Source: Lycorma delicatula
Lineage: Eukaryota > Arthropoda > Insecta > Hemiptera > Fulgoridae
Length of the DNA stretch: 64,000 bases
Direction of reading: 5' to 3'
NCBI RefSeq assembly: GCF_047948215.1
Contig: NC_134458.1
Coordinates: 143,681,536-143,745,535, forward strand
Every line of letters begins with the position of its first letter. Position 1 is the first letter of the stretch. Positions 36,106 to 47,572 of this stretch are shown piece after piece. The position numbers and the translations under genes were made by a program. A model generated the notes under the pieces. That model saw only the letters and a list, made by a program, of their open reading frames with translations, had not been told where the DNA came from and searched no databases.

Positions 36106-36221
36106 ATTTAAAGAATTCATGAAAACTAATAGATTTCAATAAAATTTTTTCATTCATTTTCTCAGCATTTAAGTTACAGCAGTCTATATATATATATATA
36201 TATATATCGCTGTAACTTAAA
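36106..36221. repeat. Direct-repeat copy 2 followed by a TA-loop hairpin
   Basis: 36,106-36,160 is the second copy of the 60-bp repeat. It is followed by TTTAAGTTACAGC (36,168-36,180), a loop made mainly of TA dinucleotides, and GCTGTAACTTAAA (36,209-36,221): perfect 13-bp stems. The whole block is missing from the left arm of the large inverted repeat, so it looks like an insertion into the right arm. Confidence 0.8.
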
Positions 36222-36669
36222 TTATACGTATTTACGTATTGGATCAAAGGAATTTAATAAAAGAGAGAAAAATATATATATAGCTCTTATATAAATGAAC
36301 GTTTATTGGAAAAGTGTTAAAAGCTCTTAATAACAAGAAGAAAATTAATGCTAAAATTAAAAGTCATCACCTGCCAAAACTTTAAATTTGACAATTATAG
36401 AAGAATATTGACATTTTCTTTCTTTTTGTTTCATTGATATGCGAACATTTGTAAACGGCATTTAACGGATTCAAAATTAAAAAAAAAAAGTAATATAAGT
36501 GTATTTTTTTGTATCTAGCCTTTGATATGTTTCTAAAGTATTGGGAATATAAAGAACGATAATTTTTATAAATATTCTGTTTTATGAGTAACTTCAATGA
36601 ATGGTACCTACTTTTTTCTTGATGAATTAATTCACTACATAAATTTTGAAGCTTGCACGTGGGAATATG

Positions 36670-36770
36670 GAATATGAAAAATGACATGCCTGACCGGGAT
36701 TCATACCCGGGATCTCCGGATGAAAGGCCGAGAGGATACCACTCTGCCACGGAAATCTGCGGCGGATATA
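36670..36770 (-). mobile_element. tRNA-derived SINE, family 1, copy 2
   Basis: The minus strand reads TTTCCGTGGCAGAGTGGTAT (box A region), CTCGGCCTTTCATCCGGAGA, then box B GGGTATGAATCCC and GTCAGGCATGTCATTTT. This is a head fragment of the SINE at 11.4 and 50.3 kb. It is truncated after about 100 bp. A 122-codon open frame crossing it is the same DNA read in a coding sense and is not a gene. Confidence 0.85.
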
Positions 36771-36894
36771 ATATTATAAATATTGTTCAGGCAGCGCTGC
36801 TGTCTGACACGGTATGATATTGAATTTTAGTTTTTTTCTTCTTTTTAACGTAATTTGTTCGTATTTTATTAAACATATGTTTTTATTCATTAAT

Positions 36895-37304
36895 TGTTAG
36901 TGCGTAATACGCAATCATACTATACGGCCTAGTCGCCAAACTTGTAGGATTCAATTATATTATATTATCTGAAGATGTATGAAATTACGACGGGCAGTAT
37001 GTTGAGACACAGGTCCTGACAATTACTCGGCTCCGTACCATTCACACAGCTCGGTTCCGTATGACGCACAGCTCCTGACGGTTCACTCGGCTCCATCTAC
37101 ACTATACAAGCCGGTTCCGCACTAGAATTTACCAGTCTCTGTCTCGGTCTCGAGTCTCGATCGATCATGTTCAGTCACCATGTACATACATTAAATTATA
37201 TGTATTTTTCAACAATGTAGTACAAATGAAAATAAATCATAAACATGTTAATACATAATTGATAATTCGCATCATTTTTTGTTTTATTTACAGTCCACTT
37301 AACA
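36895..37304. repeat. Candidate solo LTR
   Basis: The segment starts TGTTAGTG and ends CCACTTAACA (minus-strand reading TGTTAAGTGG), giving short inverted ends of TG...CA type. It is GC-richer than its surroundings and has imperfect internal repeats of CTCGGCTCCGTACC / CTCGGTTCCG / CTCGGCTCCATC. A-rich AATAAAT strings lie in its 3' part. No matching flanking duplication is evident (TTAAT against TAAAC), which weakens the call. No retroviral-type coding sequence is nearby. Confidence 0.3.
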
Positions 37305-37480
37305 TAAACGAAACACATATATAATATAAATAAATCGATGTCTAATGAAAAAGAAAAGGATTGTGCACAAGTAAAATCATGTCTTTATATTTTCACTTAT
37401 TTGTTTCTGCTTCTTTTGGTAACTAGCAAATTTTATTAAACAAAAAAAAGTAAAATCTGTATAATTAAAAAATAATATTA

Positions 37481-38899
37481 ATGACTCTTGCTTTTTTTTT
37501 AATTAGATGTGAAAAATTATAAAAACAATCATAAAATGACAGATAAATGTGAAGAATACAGAACAATTAGTTTAACTAGTCATGCATCAAAAATCTTAAC
37601 TAGAATTTTATACAGAAGAATTGAGAGGAGAGTGGAAGAAGTGTTAGGAGAAGACCAATTTGGTTTCAGGAAAAGTATAGGGACAAGGGAAGCAATTTTA
37701 GGCCTCAGATTAATAGTAGAAGGAAGATTAAAGAAAAACAAACCAACATACTTGGCGTTTATAGACCTAGAAAAGGCTTTCGATAACGTAGACTAGAATA
37801 AAATGTTCAGCATTTAAAAAAAAATAGGGTTCAAATACAGAGATAGAAGAACAATTGCTAACATGTACAGGAACCAAACAGCAACAATAACAATTGAAGA
37901 ACATAAGAAAGAAGCCCTAATAAGAAAGGGAGTCCGACAAGGATGTTCTCTATCTCCGTTACTTTTTAATCTTTACATGGAACTAGCAGTTAATGATGTT
38001 AAAGAACAATTTAGATTCGGAGTAACAGTACAAGGTGAAAAGATAAAGATGCTACGATTTGCTGATGATATAGTAATTCTAGCCGAGAGTAAAAAGGATT
38101 TAGAAGAAACAATGAACGGCATAGATGAAGTCCTACGCAAGAACTATCGCATGAAAATAAACAAGAACAAAACAAAAGTAATGAAATGTAGTAGAAATAA
38201 CAAAGATGGACCGCTGAATGTGAAAATAGGAGGAGAAAAGATTATGGAGGTAGAAGAATTTTGTTATTTGGGAAGTAAAATTACTAAAGATGGACGAAGC
38301 AGGAGCGATATAAAATGCCGAATAGCACAAGGTAAACGAGCCTTCAGTAAGAAATATAATTTGTTTACATCAAAAATTAATTTAAATGTCAGGAAAAGAT
38401 TTTTGAAAGTGTATGTTTGGAGTGTCGCTTTATATGGAAGTGAAACTTGGACAATCGGAGTATCTGAGAAGAAAAGATTAGAAGCCTTTGAAATGTGGTG
38501 CTATAGGAGAATTTTAAAAATCAGATGGGTGGATAAAGTGACAAATGAAGAGGTATTGCGGCAAATAGATGAAGAAAGAAGCATTTGGAAAAATATAGTT
38601 AAAAGAAGAGACAGACTTATAGGCCACATACTAAGGCATCCTGGAGTAGTCACTTTAATATTGGAAGGACAGGTAGAAGGGAAAAATTGTGTAGGCAGGC
38701 CACGTTTGGAGTATGTAAAACAAATTGTTGGGGATGTAGGATGTAGAGGGTATACTGAAATGAAACGACTAGCACTAGATAGGTAATCTTGGAGAGCTGC
38801 ATCAAACCAGTCAAATGACTGAAGACAAAAAAAAAAAAAAAATGACTTTTGCTTTTTTTTTAATTAGATGTGAAAAATTATAAAAACAATCATAAAATG
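37481..38899 (+). mobile_element. 5'-truncated RTE LINE with a 58-bp target-site duplication
   Basis: ATGACTCTTGCTTTTTTTTT and the following sequence (37,481-37,538) reappear at 38,842-38,899 with a single C/T difference over 58 bp. Between them is LINE DNA ending in a run of about 15 A (from 38,827). This is the structure left by target-primed reverse transcription: a truncated 5' end, a poly-A tail and flanking duplications. A 58-bp duplication is long for a LINE. The near identity of the two copies points to a fairly recent insertion. Confidence 0.9.
37539..38822 (+). pseudogene. RTE-clade reverse transcriptase, 5'-truncated, in-frame stops
   Basis: The frame begins within the RT domain (DKCEEYRTISLTSHASKILT) and keeps one phase to a natural-looking TGA at 38,820. 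Motifs in order are GFRKSIGTREAI, motif A FIDLEKAFDNVD (catalytic Asp), RQGCSLSPLLFNLYME, motif C FADD at about 38,060 (the two metal-binding Asp), then EEFCYLGSKITKDGRS, SETWTIGV, RRDRLIGHILRH and EGQVEGKN of the RTE C-terminal tail, ending AASNQSND. Three stops interrupt the phase: TAG at 37,794, TAA at 37,818 and TAA at 38,784. The apurinic-type endonuclease domain is absent because of the truncation. The DNA resembles the scraps at 10.1, 15.3 and 48.1 kb, so this is the local reference copy. It is not active. Confidence 0.9.
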
Positions 38900-40929
38900 T
38901 CATAACACATGACATAAAAGTATAATTTCCTACGAGGGTCGCAATTAACCGTGTCCTTTTTTAGGCGGACGTAACTGATCGATGTCATTAATGTAAACAA
39001 TTCCTTTTTATTTTTCAACCTAAAAGGAAAATAACATTTAAATATGTTTACAGGATTTTAAAAAGTTTTATATAATAGCCGTTTTCTTACTACTTTATAA
39101 TATCCTGTGGGTAAGAAAGAAAATTTATGGAGAACAGAAAATGCAAAGGGGAACAGGTATACGGAAATTACATAGAGCTAAGGAATTCTAATAATTTGGC
39201 CGTTTAATATAGACCTCAATTAGATAAGCAGATCATATAGCTGCATTTAAATTAATATACTTTTTTCTTTAAGAAATATTAATCATATAGATTTGTTCAC
39301 ATTTTTCATAGTTCGGGTTTCGTAGAAAACAAGTAATTTTCAATTAAAAATTTATGCGAGAGATATTTCTTTTCTGTCATATACTAATGTATGTGACAGA
39401 AAAGAAAATCACGGTTCTGTTATTAATTCATCTGCGACGAGTATCGAAACACTATTTTTCCCTTGATTTGTATAAATTTTATCCATCTGTAAATAATTCG
39501 ATATGTCTAAATTTAAAGCTATTGCGCAATAAAATGGCTTGGTAACTTTGTGTCCTGTATTACGTTACGGCCAAATTTTTACGACTTTTTGTTGTGAAGT
39601 ACAATGTATGTCAGCTTGTAATAATATGTTTTTAATTTTATTTTTATTTGAATGCTAATTGTTACCATCGAAACCTTTAACGCAAAATTTATTAACAATA
39701 AAACGAGATAATTAAAAACAATCATAATACTGTGTCTATCATAATAAAACGCTGCGGTTTTCATCGTAAAGTATTATTTATTATTTTAAATACTTTTCAT
39801 TATGTTGTAAAACGATTTGAGTATAAAATTTTCACCGTAATCTATATAAAACAACATGTCGTAAGTGATTCATAATCAACGCCCAGCAGAGGCTACTGAA
39901 GATAAATTAATGAAAATTTGTATAGACGATCTTCAGATGAAATAACTTAGTGTCTTACGCCTGTAAGTGCATTTACTGAACATTTTTTTTTAAATTCTTA
40001 ATTTAAAGGGTTAAAATGGAGTAAGAAAGAGATTACTATTTTCCTAATTTCTCTGTAATAAATAAAGATATCAATTTGATTTTTGGCGTATGAATCTTCA
40101 TGTAAATATCCAAAGACCAATTTCTATTTTTTTCGAAATTCGCCTTGAAAGGGGTGAAGAAAGGTAAACAAATTTCAAACAATGATGGCAAATTTTCCCC
40201 ATTCCCGATTATAATACACGAGATATTCAGTAGATTTAGACTTTCAATTACTCTTCGAATAAATATCTAAAAATCATTTTCGGATTTTTTTGAATCGATT
40301 TTTTTAAGGGTAGCGTGATGGCATTATTTATTTATTTTTTTGTAAAGTGTTACATTAAAGAATTTTTATGTAAAATTATTACATATAGTCATATTCTAAT
40401 ATAATTAAAGCCTGTTTTATTACATGTGAAAAAAACCCATAAATATATACATATTTAAAATTTATATTGCATCTCAAATAGAGATTAAATTAATAAAGGA
40501 TCAAACAATAAAATATAAAAAATATTTCTATAGAAATTATTTAATTTTATATTAAAAAAAAATCTTAACATATCTTTTTTTAATCTTTTTGTATCTTTTT
40601 TAAACTCTTTTTTCAATATCTCTAAGTTATTAATTATGTGAGGAATGAAGACGAACAATTATTTAGTTGTGTGACCGAAACAGTTACAAATAAATCTGAT
40701 GTGGACACCACATGACCTCCTTGTACGCCTGTTAAATTACATATACACATCGTTTTAAAATGAAAAGTACATGTAATTTTATTTCATTAACAACGTCTGA
40801 CATTTTTTAATATTTTTTTTTTACTGTTGTTATTGAATTATTATTTATCGTAAAGAATTTTTTACAATTAGAGGCTAATAAATCAATATATTTAAATTAA
40901 AAAAAATTCAAAAAAAAGGAGATGAAGTC
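38900..40929. other. No gene seen
   Basis: AT-rich. The only structured element noted is the hairpin at 39,366-39,407. Some of 40,390-40,929 may be the distal part of the family B copy that follows. Confidence 0.5.
39366..39407. repeat. Perfect 14-bp hairpin
   Basis: TTTCTTTTCTGTCA pairs with TGACAGAAAAGAAA across a 14-nt loop that can itself pair (ATAC/GTAT). The stem is one of the longest perfect short-loop stems in the window. The function is unknown. Confidence 0.85.
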
Positions 40930-41365
40930 TGATTCGAACCGATGTGCCTTCCCCTTGTAAGATCCAAATATTTCATTAATTAAAATTTTATTTGGTTATA
41001 ATTCTGGAACCAATAAAAATAAGTACCACTTATGATATATCGTTGAATAGTTATCAATGAGAGCTTATTCTGCAGTTAAGAAAAAGTCAAAAATTTAATT
41101 TTTTTTTAATTTTGGATTTTTTAGACACTTTTGGTCCAGTATATTAGAATCAAGGTGGGAGGTGCTCAGCTAGATGTTACGCAGTCGTAAATCCAAAATC
41201 TCAACATCCTACGTCTAATCGTTTTTGAGTTATTCGAGATACATACCTACGTACAGACATCAGCCGAACCTAATCAAAATGGATTTAGGATGGTCAAAAT
41301 GGATATTTCAGTTAAAATCTGAAAACCGAAATTTTTCGGATCACAATACTTCCTTTACTTTATAC
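40930..41365 (-). repeat. Family B repeat, long copy
   Basis: On the minus strand this reads TTCATTGTATAAAGTAAAGG, AGTATTGTGATC, TTTCGGTTTTCAGATTTTAA, AAATATCCATTTTGACCATC, TCCATTTTGATTAGG and GTCTGTACGTAGG. It continues with CTCAAAAACGATTAGACGTAG, a G-rich GCTGAGCACCTCCCACC block, and a GGTTCGAATCAGACTTC string that looks like a box B near 40,935-40,950. The head matches 12,705-12,820. It may be a composite or SINE-like repeat, but the box B lies far from the head, so the class is unknown. Confidence 0.65.
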
Positions 41366-43940
41366 AATGAAGTAAAAAAAGAAAACAATATTATTTATCT
41401 TTAGTAAAGGTGAAGTAGTTATTTAATTAGATGAGTAATTTCTTTAATCTAATTATCGTTGTCAGATATTAGCATTATATTGTTATTTGTTTAATGAATT
41501 ATTAATAATTATAATTATAGGATCATATTGGATCAGACAAATTAATTATACGTGTCATTTAATTTTCAGTTCATGTTTATGAAAATTAAATTACTAATAA
41601 TAATTTATAGCTAAAACACCTGTTGTACTTGTAGCGTAATTATCTGATAATTAGTGGTTGGTTTTAAATTAATGTTGACTATTATTTTACTTTAAAATTC
41701 AATTATGTGTGTGTGTGTGTGTGTGGGTCCGTGAGCGCGCGCGCAGTCTAGGTTTTAATCTAGTTTACATTTTATAAACAAATTAATACTTATTTAAAAA
41801 AAAAGATTTATTATTTGTACAGTGTCGATAAATTAGCAAACATTAACGTTTCAGCAAGAAATACCAGAAAATCATAGCCATTAATAAAGTATGTTAATCT
41901 ATTTACCTTATAAATAATTATTGTGATTTATTAAAACTGATATATGTGTTATTTATTTTCGGATTAAACAAATGACCAAGTAAAGTGAAAGACTAGAAAA
42001 AAACCACTGGTCTTCTTATTTGTATTCATTTTTTTTTTTAATTTTCTGTTAGATAATGTTCTTCTTTTTAAAAAAAAATAATAATACTCTAGAATATTTT
42101 TCTAAAGAAACAGAAAAAGAAAAGACTAATAGTAAAGGTAATATCTGTACAGAAAAATGTTGAATTAAGAAAAATTTACATAATCATATTATTATTTATT
42201 TTTTAGAAAAATGTAAATAAAGAATGTTAAAGAAACACACAATTTAAACTTGTAAAAAAATAATAAAAAAAATTTTAATTTAAATATATAGTTAACTGTG
42301 GTTAGATAAATATTTTGTAATATCATACTTAAAAATAATTATATTTAAAAAAAATATATAATTTTTTTAATGGGGGGGAATTAAAGCTATTAAATATTAC
42401 TTAATTTAAAAATTTTACGTATTTTTTTCAGTATAACAGAATATTTTTCTTTTTTTCTTTTTAACAATCTTTTTTTAACAACGGAAATGTGGGAACCTAA
42501 ACATCTAATTTAGAATTCAGACGTAAGACTGTGTTTAATTTTTACTTTTTTTCATTCTTTTATTTATATTCCAGAAATTATCCTAAACGAATTAAATTAT
42601 TTTAATACTCTTAATTTGAATATGTTTAAAAAATTAACAAATGGCTTAATAGTTAAGAGTTATCTCCTTCTTATTCATTAGGAATTTATTGACATTAGTA
42701 CCGGGGTCCACCCATTTTTAAAATGCATTACTTAATTTATTTTAATTCAAATAAACAATATTTTTTTGTTTTATTTTGAATTCTTTTGCAGGGATAAGAA
42801 AGTTATATTATTTTTTCTTTTTAATTCCTTTTCTTAATTATTTCCCTTTTTTTTTCTTTGCCATATTCCCTATCGGGATAAATCGGTAGTTACAATCATT
42901 TACTGGATTTTATGATTCTTTTGTATTCTCTTCCTGACATGTTTTCTTAATGAACTCCTTGTAATTTTCTTTTCATTACTACAACTTCTGCTTGCATTTT
43001 TATTATTTTCTCACTTGGTTATACTTTTTCTTTTCTTTTTTTATCATTTCTGTTGCAACTTTCTTTTTTTCATAACAATATTATTTTAAAAAAAGGGGGA
43101 AAACACTCTTCTGTTTGCTTAAAAACAAATTGGATTGTGTAACTCTTCCTTTATATGCTTAATTAATAAACTATAAATTTTTTCCTAACGTATTTTATCC
43201 TAAATATGTATGTTGGTGGAGGAAAAAAGAGGTAGACAAATAATACGGTATGTAATGCTCACCGTTATAATACTTTAATATTAAAAAAAGAATACCTCAA
43301 ATATATTGTCACCACATTATTACATATTAAAAGAATATAAAGTATAATTTAAATTAACGCGAACAGAATTTTAATACCGTTAAACGTTTTTATAAATGAC
43401 TAAAATTTACTATTTTTTTATGGATTATGTTTTGTGACAAAATAAATAAATAATATTCAAATATTTAGTGAATAAATTTATATCAGACTTATTGTAATCG
43501 TGAACGACTGATTATTTTATCATGTAAATGCTTAAGCATCATCGAAAAAGTTCTAAACGGCCGTACAATTGGGAGGATGGCGTAAACACTTATGTTAAAT
43601 TGAATTTTTAAAGATAGATGCTTTTATTTTTAAAATTTCGATCGCTTTGATTTTATAATATAAAAAGTGTAAATGACAATCACAACGTCAATTATTTATT
43701 TTGCTTTAAACAATCGTTGTAAACCTACAGTGTTTTAGTATGGTGTGGGTCATTAAATAAGTACTTGGATAGAGTATTTGTTTTATAAAAACATTCAATA
43801 GAGCAGCAACTGATGAAAGCAAATCCAATAAACAGTTTTCAATGTTAGTATATTTTAATGTGTTAACAGTAAGACACCCGTATTTCGAAAAGTAATTCTT
43901 TACTATCAGATATATAAAAGTGATTAAATTTGTTTGTTCA
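41366..43940. other. No gene seen; GT/GC microsatellite
   Basis: AT-rich. A (GT)n tract passing into GCGCGCGC lies at 41,706-41,744. A T/C-rich tract followed by GGGATAAATCGGT lies near 42,840-42,890 and resembles the repeat at 735-960. No coding similarity. Confidence 0.55.
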
Positions 43941-44100
43941 AGCCTTTCTCTGTGGTGGAATAGTAGTGTTTTAACTTTTTTGTCGGAGGTCCCGGGTTCG
44001 AAACCTGTTTAGACGTGCCATATTTCTTACGCCTCAAAATTTTTATATTCAGTCCTCACGTACAAGCGTCGTATTATGTTTCTGTAGTGAATAAATTCAT
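43941..44100 (+). mobile_element. tRNA-derived SINE, family 1, copy 3
   Basis: CTCTGTGGTGGAATAGTAGTG (decayed box A region) is followed by GGAGGTCCCGGGTTCGAAACC (box B GGTTCGAAACC at 43,995-44,005). Then come GTGCCATATTTCTTACGCC and a decayed body. The order matches the copies at 11.4 and 50.3 kb. No clear target duplication was found. Confidence 0.8.
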
Positions 44101-46460
44101 CAAGTAAAAAATTCATTTTTTCAACATTATTCTCAAGATTAAATATTATTCTACGTATGAAGTGTGCAGGCCAAAAGTATAATAAATGTTATGGAAAATA
44201 AATAAATTTTTGACTTTTTAATATTTCAATTAAACAGATCATTTTTTTTCAATATTTTTATTTATAGTCGCATCGGCAATTGTTGTAATTAAACATTACA
44301 TTTAACCATCGCTATATAAACAAAATCTAAACTCAATAATCTAAAAAACAGTTTGAATTCAACAGTTCATCAATTAAACAAAATATACGAGTTCATGCAT
44401 GGTATGATATGCAGGGCGTTTAACATCAATAAACAATACACATTAGTTAGTCTTTCTTGAGAAAGCAAAAAAGTAATAATAATAATAATAATAATAATCA
44501 AACATTAGAAAGATTCAAACAGAAGCATTTCAAGTAATGGTAAAATTTCAAGATTTAAACATATCTTACAGCAGGAGATATGTAAACATAACAGGAAAAG
44601 AAGTTTAATTCTTCAGTCTTACGTTACATAAAAGTTTTTACATGGTCTTGATATCACATTCTTGACTAAGTAACTTCTTATTTTGACTCAAGCCTAATTG
44701 CTGACAATCAGCTGGGAATTGTGAACAGTCTAGAAGAAAGTGTCCTGATAGTCCTTGTAATAGAAGATTTAATACGTACGTATACCCTTCAATGCGGTCA
44801 AAGTCGTCCGTAAATTTACTGAATTATCTGGCGTATTTTATGATTCTAATAAAAGAGAACAATAATAATCGTCTCAAAGAAATATAAAGAACTATCTGAT
44901 TAATGAGCAGTTAACGTCATCCGAACGGCGCGACGTGGAGAAATGTCCTTTGAGTTTTCATTAATGAAACTATACTGCCGTGTTGATGAATAACTTCGTA
45001 CACAAATAACACGTATAACTTAACACAGGTAAGATAGATTCAATCCGAGATTAATTTTTCAGTTAAATAAAAATTAGGGTTTATTAAAAAAAGTGTTTAA
45101 TAAACAGAAATTATTAGTTGATATTTAATCATACCCATAGGACACCAATTTATATGTACAATTATTGCTATTCGTAATTACACATATTCTCTTGACTCCT
45201 TGCAGTCTTTTTTTGTGAATTGGTATTTCAAGGTCAAATAGAGAAAATTCTCTTCAAATTTTTAACCGAACGATAAAACAATAAATGTATTTTGTACTTA
45301 TTTAAAAAAAAGAGATTTTATTTATTACTTTTTTAACATTTTAAGATTTTCCTTATTCATTCCTGCGTTTTACCATCACTACTGTACAATTTTTTTTTCT
45401 ACCAGACCTGTAATTTACCATCAAGTTATTTTTTTGTTGATTTTATATAATCTGTAGAATTTTAAACAAGTTATATAATTTAATAATAGCATACATTTGT
45501 AAATGCCATGTCAAATAAAAAGAACAATGATTGTAATTGAATTCAAAGTGAAATATATACACTTTTTTTGTTTGAATAGAGATTTTATTACTAGTATTAT
45601 GTACTTTCAACCTAGAGAAACTATTAGTTCTAATGATAGACGATTTCCAATATTACCTGTGTCTTAAAATAAATTGTTGCTTTCGGTCTTAATTTGGAGA
45701 CTCTCGGCATTGTAAATCTTTTTTCAATACTCCAGTTAATGGTTTGAGTACGATTTTATTCCTGGTAGGTGGTAAATAAGGGTATTTATTTCTAACATTG
45801 GGACAATGTACTATCATTAGTCATAAGGATATTTTATATATATATATATATATATATACACGTATCTTATTTTCCTTGTTTGTTCGGAATCGTTCTAAAG
45901 AACAACCAAATTGATTTAACGAGTTATATATTATGAAATTTCTAAAATTAATATATTTACAAGAAGTCAGTACACTTCCTCACAAAAGATAATATTTTTT
46001 TTTTAATTTGCTGTAGTTGTTTTGTAAAAAATGAACAAAATATAATAAAAGCATATAAAATTTTCAAAAAACTATTATAGAAACATTTATTGAATTTCTG
46101 ATCAGTGCCTTTTCATCTAACCTAATTGTTATTAATGATTATTCCTTGTCAATTCTTAGCTAAAAAATAAAATTAGAAATACTTTTTTAGAAAATAGTAT
46201 TTATAATTTCAATCAATGACCACGAGAGAAGTTAGCGAAACAAATTTATCGTAGATTTTGAACTTTGTGAAAATATACGTATTTAAGCGAAATATAATGT
46301 AACGTAAAGTAGATATCAGAATTAAATAAATTTAGAATAAATGTTACGTTTTTATTATAAAAAAAGTAAAAAAGATTTAATAGAGCATTCTATCTTTGCA
46401 TTAAATATTTTTTTAACATCAAAACGGTTAAAAACCTGATTTGGTAAGTAGGTAGGTGGT
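44101..46460. other. Mostly featureless AT-rich DNA with two simple repeats
   Basis: Contains an (AAT)n run at 44,474-44,498 and a (TA)n run at about 45,834-45,858. Apart from the weak LINE-like patch at 44,640-44,800, nothing coding was recognised. Confidence 0.55.
44640..44800 (-). pseudogene. Possible LINE ORF2 C-terminal scrap
   Basis: The minus strand reads GLSGHFLLDCSQFPADCQQL, then GLSQNKKLLSQECDIKT and a stop. The H-x-LLDC-x-x-F pattern resembles the C-terminal Cys/His segment found after the RT domain in Jockey, R1 and related LINEs. With about 45 codons and no second motif the call is tentative. Confidence 0.3.
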
Positions 46461-46480
46461 GGTAGGTAGGCTTAGGCTAG

Positions 46481-47566
46481 CTTTGGCTAATAGTAATTGA
46501 TGGAATACTCAGACTGAGATTACCTGAAGGCTCGGAAATAGTTGCTTATGCCGATGATTTGGCTATATTAATCGAAGCCAAAACTGAACGTGACCTTGAA
46601 GTTACCGGTAATGAAGTGCTAACATTGTTTAATAACTGGCTCTCGGACCGAGAACTATCTTTGTCTTTAGATAAATGTCACTATATTTTTATGGCTGGAA
46701 GAAGGCGACTCAGAGACCTAAATCTCCGCGTGGGCGATCGCAGACTAGACCGTGTGGCAGTAACAAAATATCTTGGTGTCATTATAGACCCAGCTCTAAA
46801 GTTTAGTACTCATCTCGCACAGAAATGTAAAGAGGTCGAAAATACAGCAAAGGCTTTAACAAGATTGTTGGCTGGACATGAAGCTCCACGTGCATCTAGG
46901 CGGCGGGTCATTGCCTCAACTTTATCCTCTGTATTATTGTATGCTGCACCTATATGGGAAAAAGCACTTTGTGTTGCAATAAATGTCGTAAGACTTAGAA
47001 CTCTGCATAGGCAAGCTCTTATAAACATCATTTCTGCATACCGCACCATCTCTTATGATGCGGCTTGTGTATTATCATCGGTTCCCCCTATCGACCTCTT
47101 AGTTAAAGAGCGATCACTTAGGTATCGTGGCATTCCAAAACAAGAAGCCCAAGCCAACATCAGGCGCATATGGCAGGACAGATGGAATCTTTCCAATAAA
47201 GCTACCTGGACCAGGAGATTGATACCCGACTTGGGCATGTGGCTTGATAGAGGACATGGGGAGGTTGGTTATTATCTTACTCAAATACTTTCTGGGCATG
47301 GTAGCTTCGAATATTATTTACATTGATTCGGTAGAAGATTAGCACCTATTTGAATGTTCTGCCAGGATTCGGATACTGCCGAACATACTCTGTTCCACTG
47401 TAATAGATGGACTATACATAGACGACGTGCAGGGTTGCAAGAATTAAATCAGGAGAATCTGCTTCTTTTTCTCCTGCGATCCACTGACAATTGGAACAAA
47501 ATGGAGAAGTTTGCCAAGATAGTGCTAAAGGCTAAAGATGATGTAGCCCTTTTAAGAGGCCATTAA
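46481..47566 (+). pseudogene. R1-clade reverse transcriptase C-terminal half
   Basis: The frame opens inside the RT domain with LWLIVIDGILRLRLPEGSE, then YADD near 46,547-46,558 (the two catalytic Asp of motif C). Next come KTERDLEV, SLSLDKCHYIFMAGRR, VTKYLGVIIDPALKFSTHL, LYAAPIWEKAL and LRTLHRQALINIISAYRTIS of the thumb region. The C-terminal CCHC-like segment CQDSDTAEHTLFHC lies near 47,363-47,402 and the stop is at 47,564. Only two TGA stops (47,324 and 47,351) break the phase, both possible CGA-to-TGA decays. The endonuclease domain and ORF1 are missing through 5' truncation. Confidence 0.88.
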
Positions 47567-47572
47567 GGCCAC

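Larger units (their letters stand above)
29750..36443. repeat. Large inverted repeat, arms about 0.75 kb
   Basis: The left arm (about 29,750-30,495) is reverse-complementary, with indels, to the right arm (about 35,600-36,443). Matched landmarks include TTCGCATACCAATGAAA with its mirror near 36,440, ATCAAATTTAAAGTTT near 36,390, ATATTTTAGAGAAATA near 36,075, AAACAAAACGACTTATTT near 35,860, TATCTGAATGGTTTGTTAAA near 35,790 and TTTGTAGTATGAAGCTT near 35,620. The centre holds the hAT element plus about 1.6 kb of other sequence. The arms are too long to be ordinary inverted termini. A foldback-type element or an old inverted duplication are the main options. Confidence 0.8.

Noticed and set aside
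36382..36750. 122-codon minus-strand open frame
   Set aside because: It begins inside the SINE head at 36,670-36,770 and runs into AT-rich DNA and the right arm of the large inverted repeat; it is repeat sequence read as protein.
40920..40960. tRNA gene or SINE head on the minus strand (GGTTCGAATCAGAC)
   Set aside because: A box B-like string is present, but no box A or tRNA fold was found upstream; it is kept only as a note within family B.
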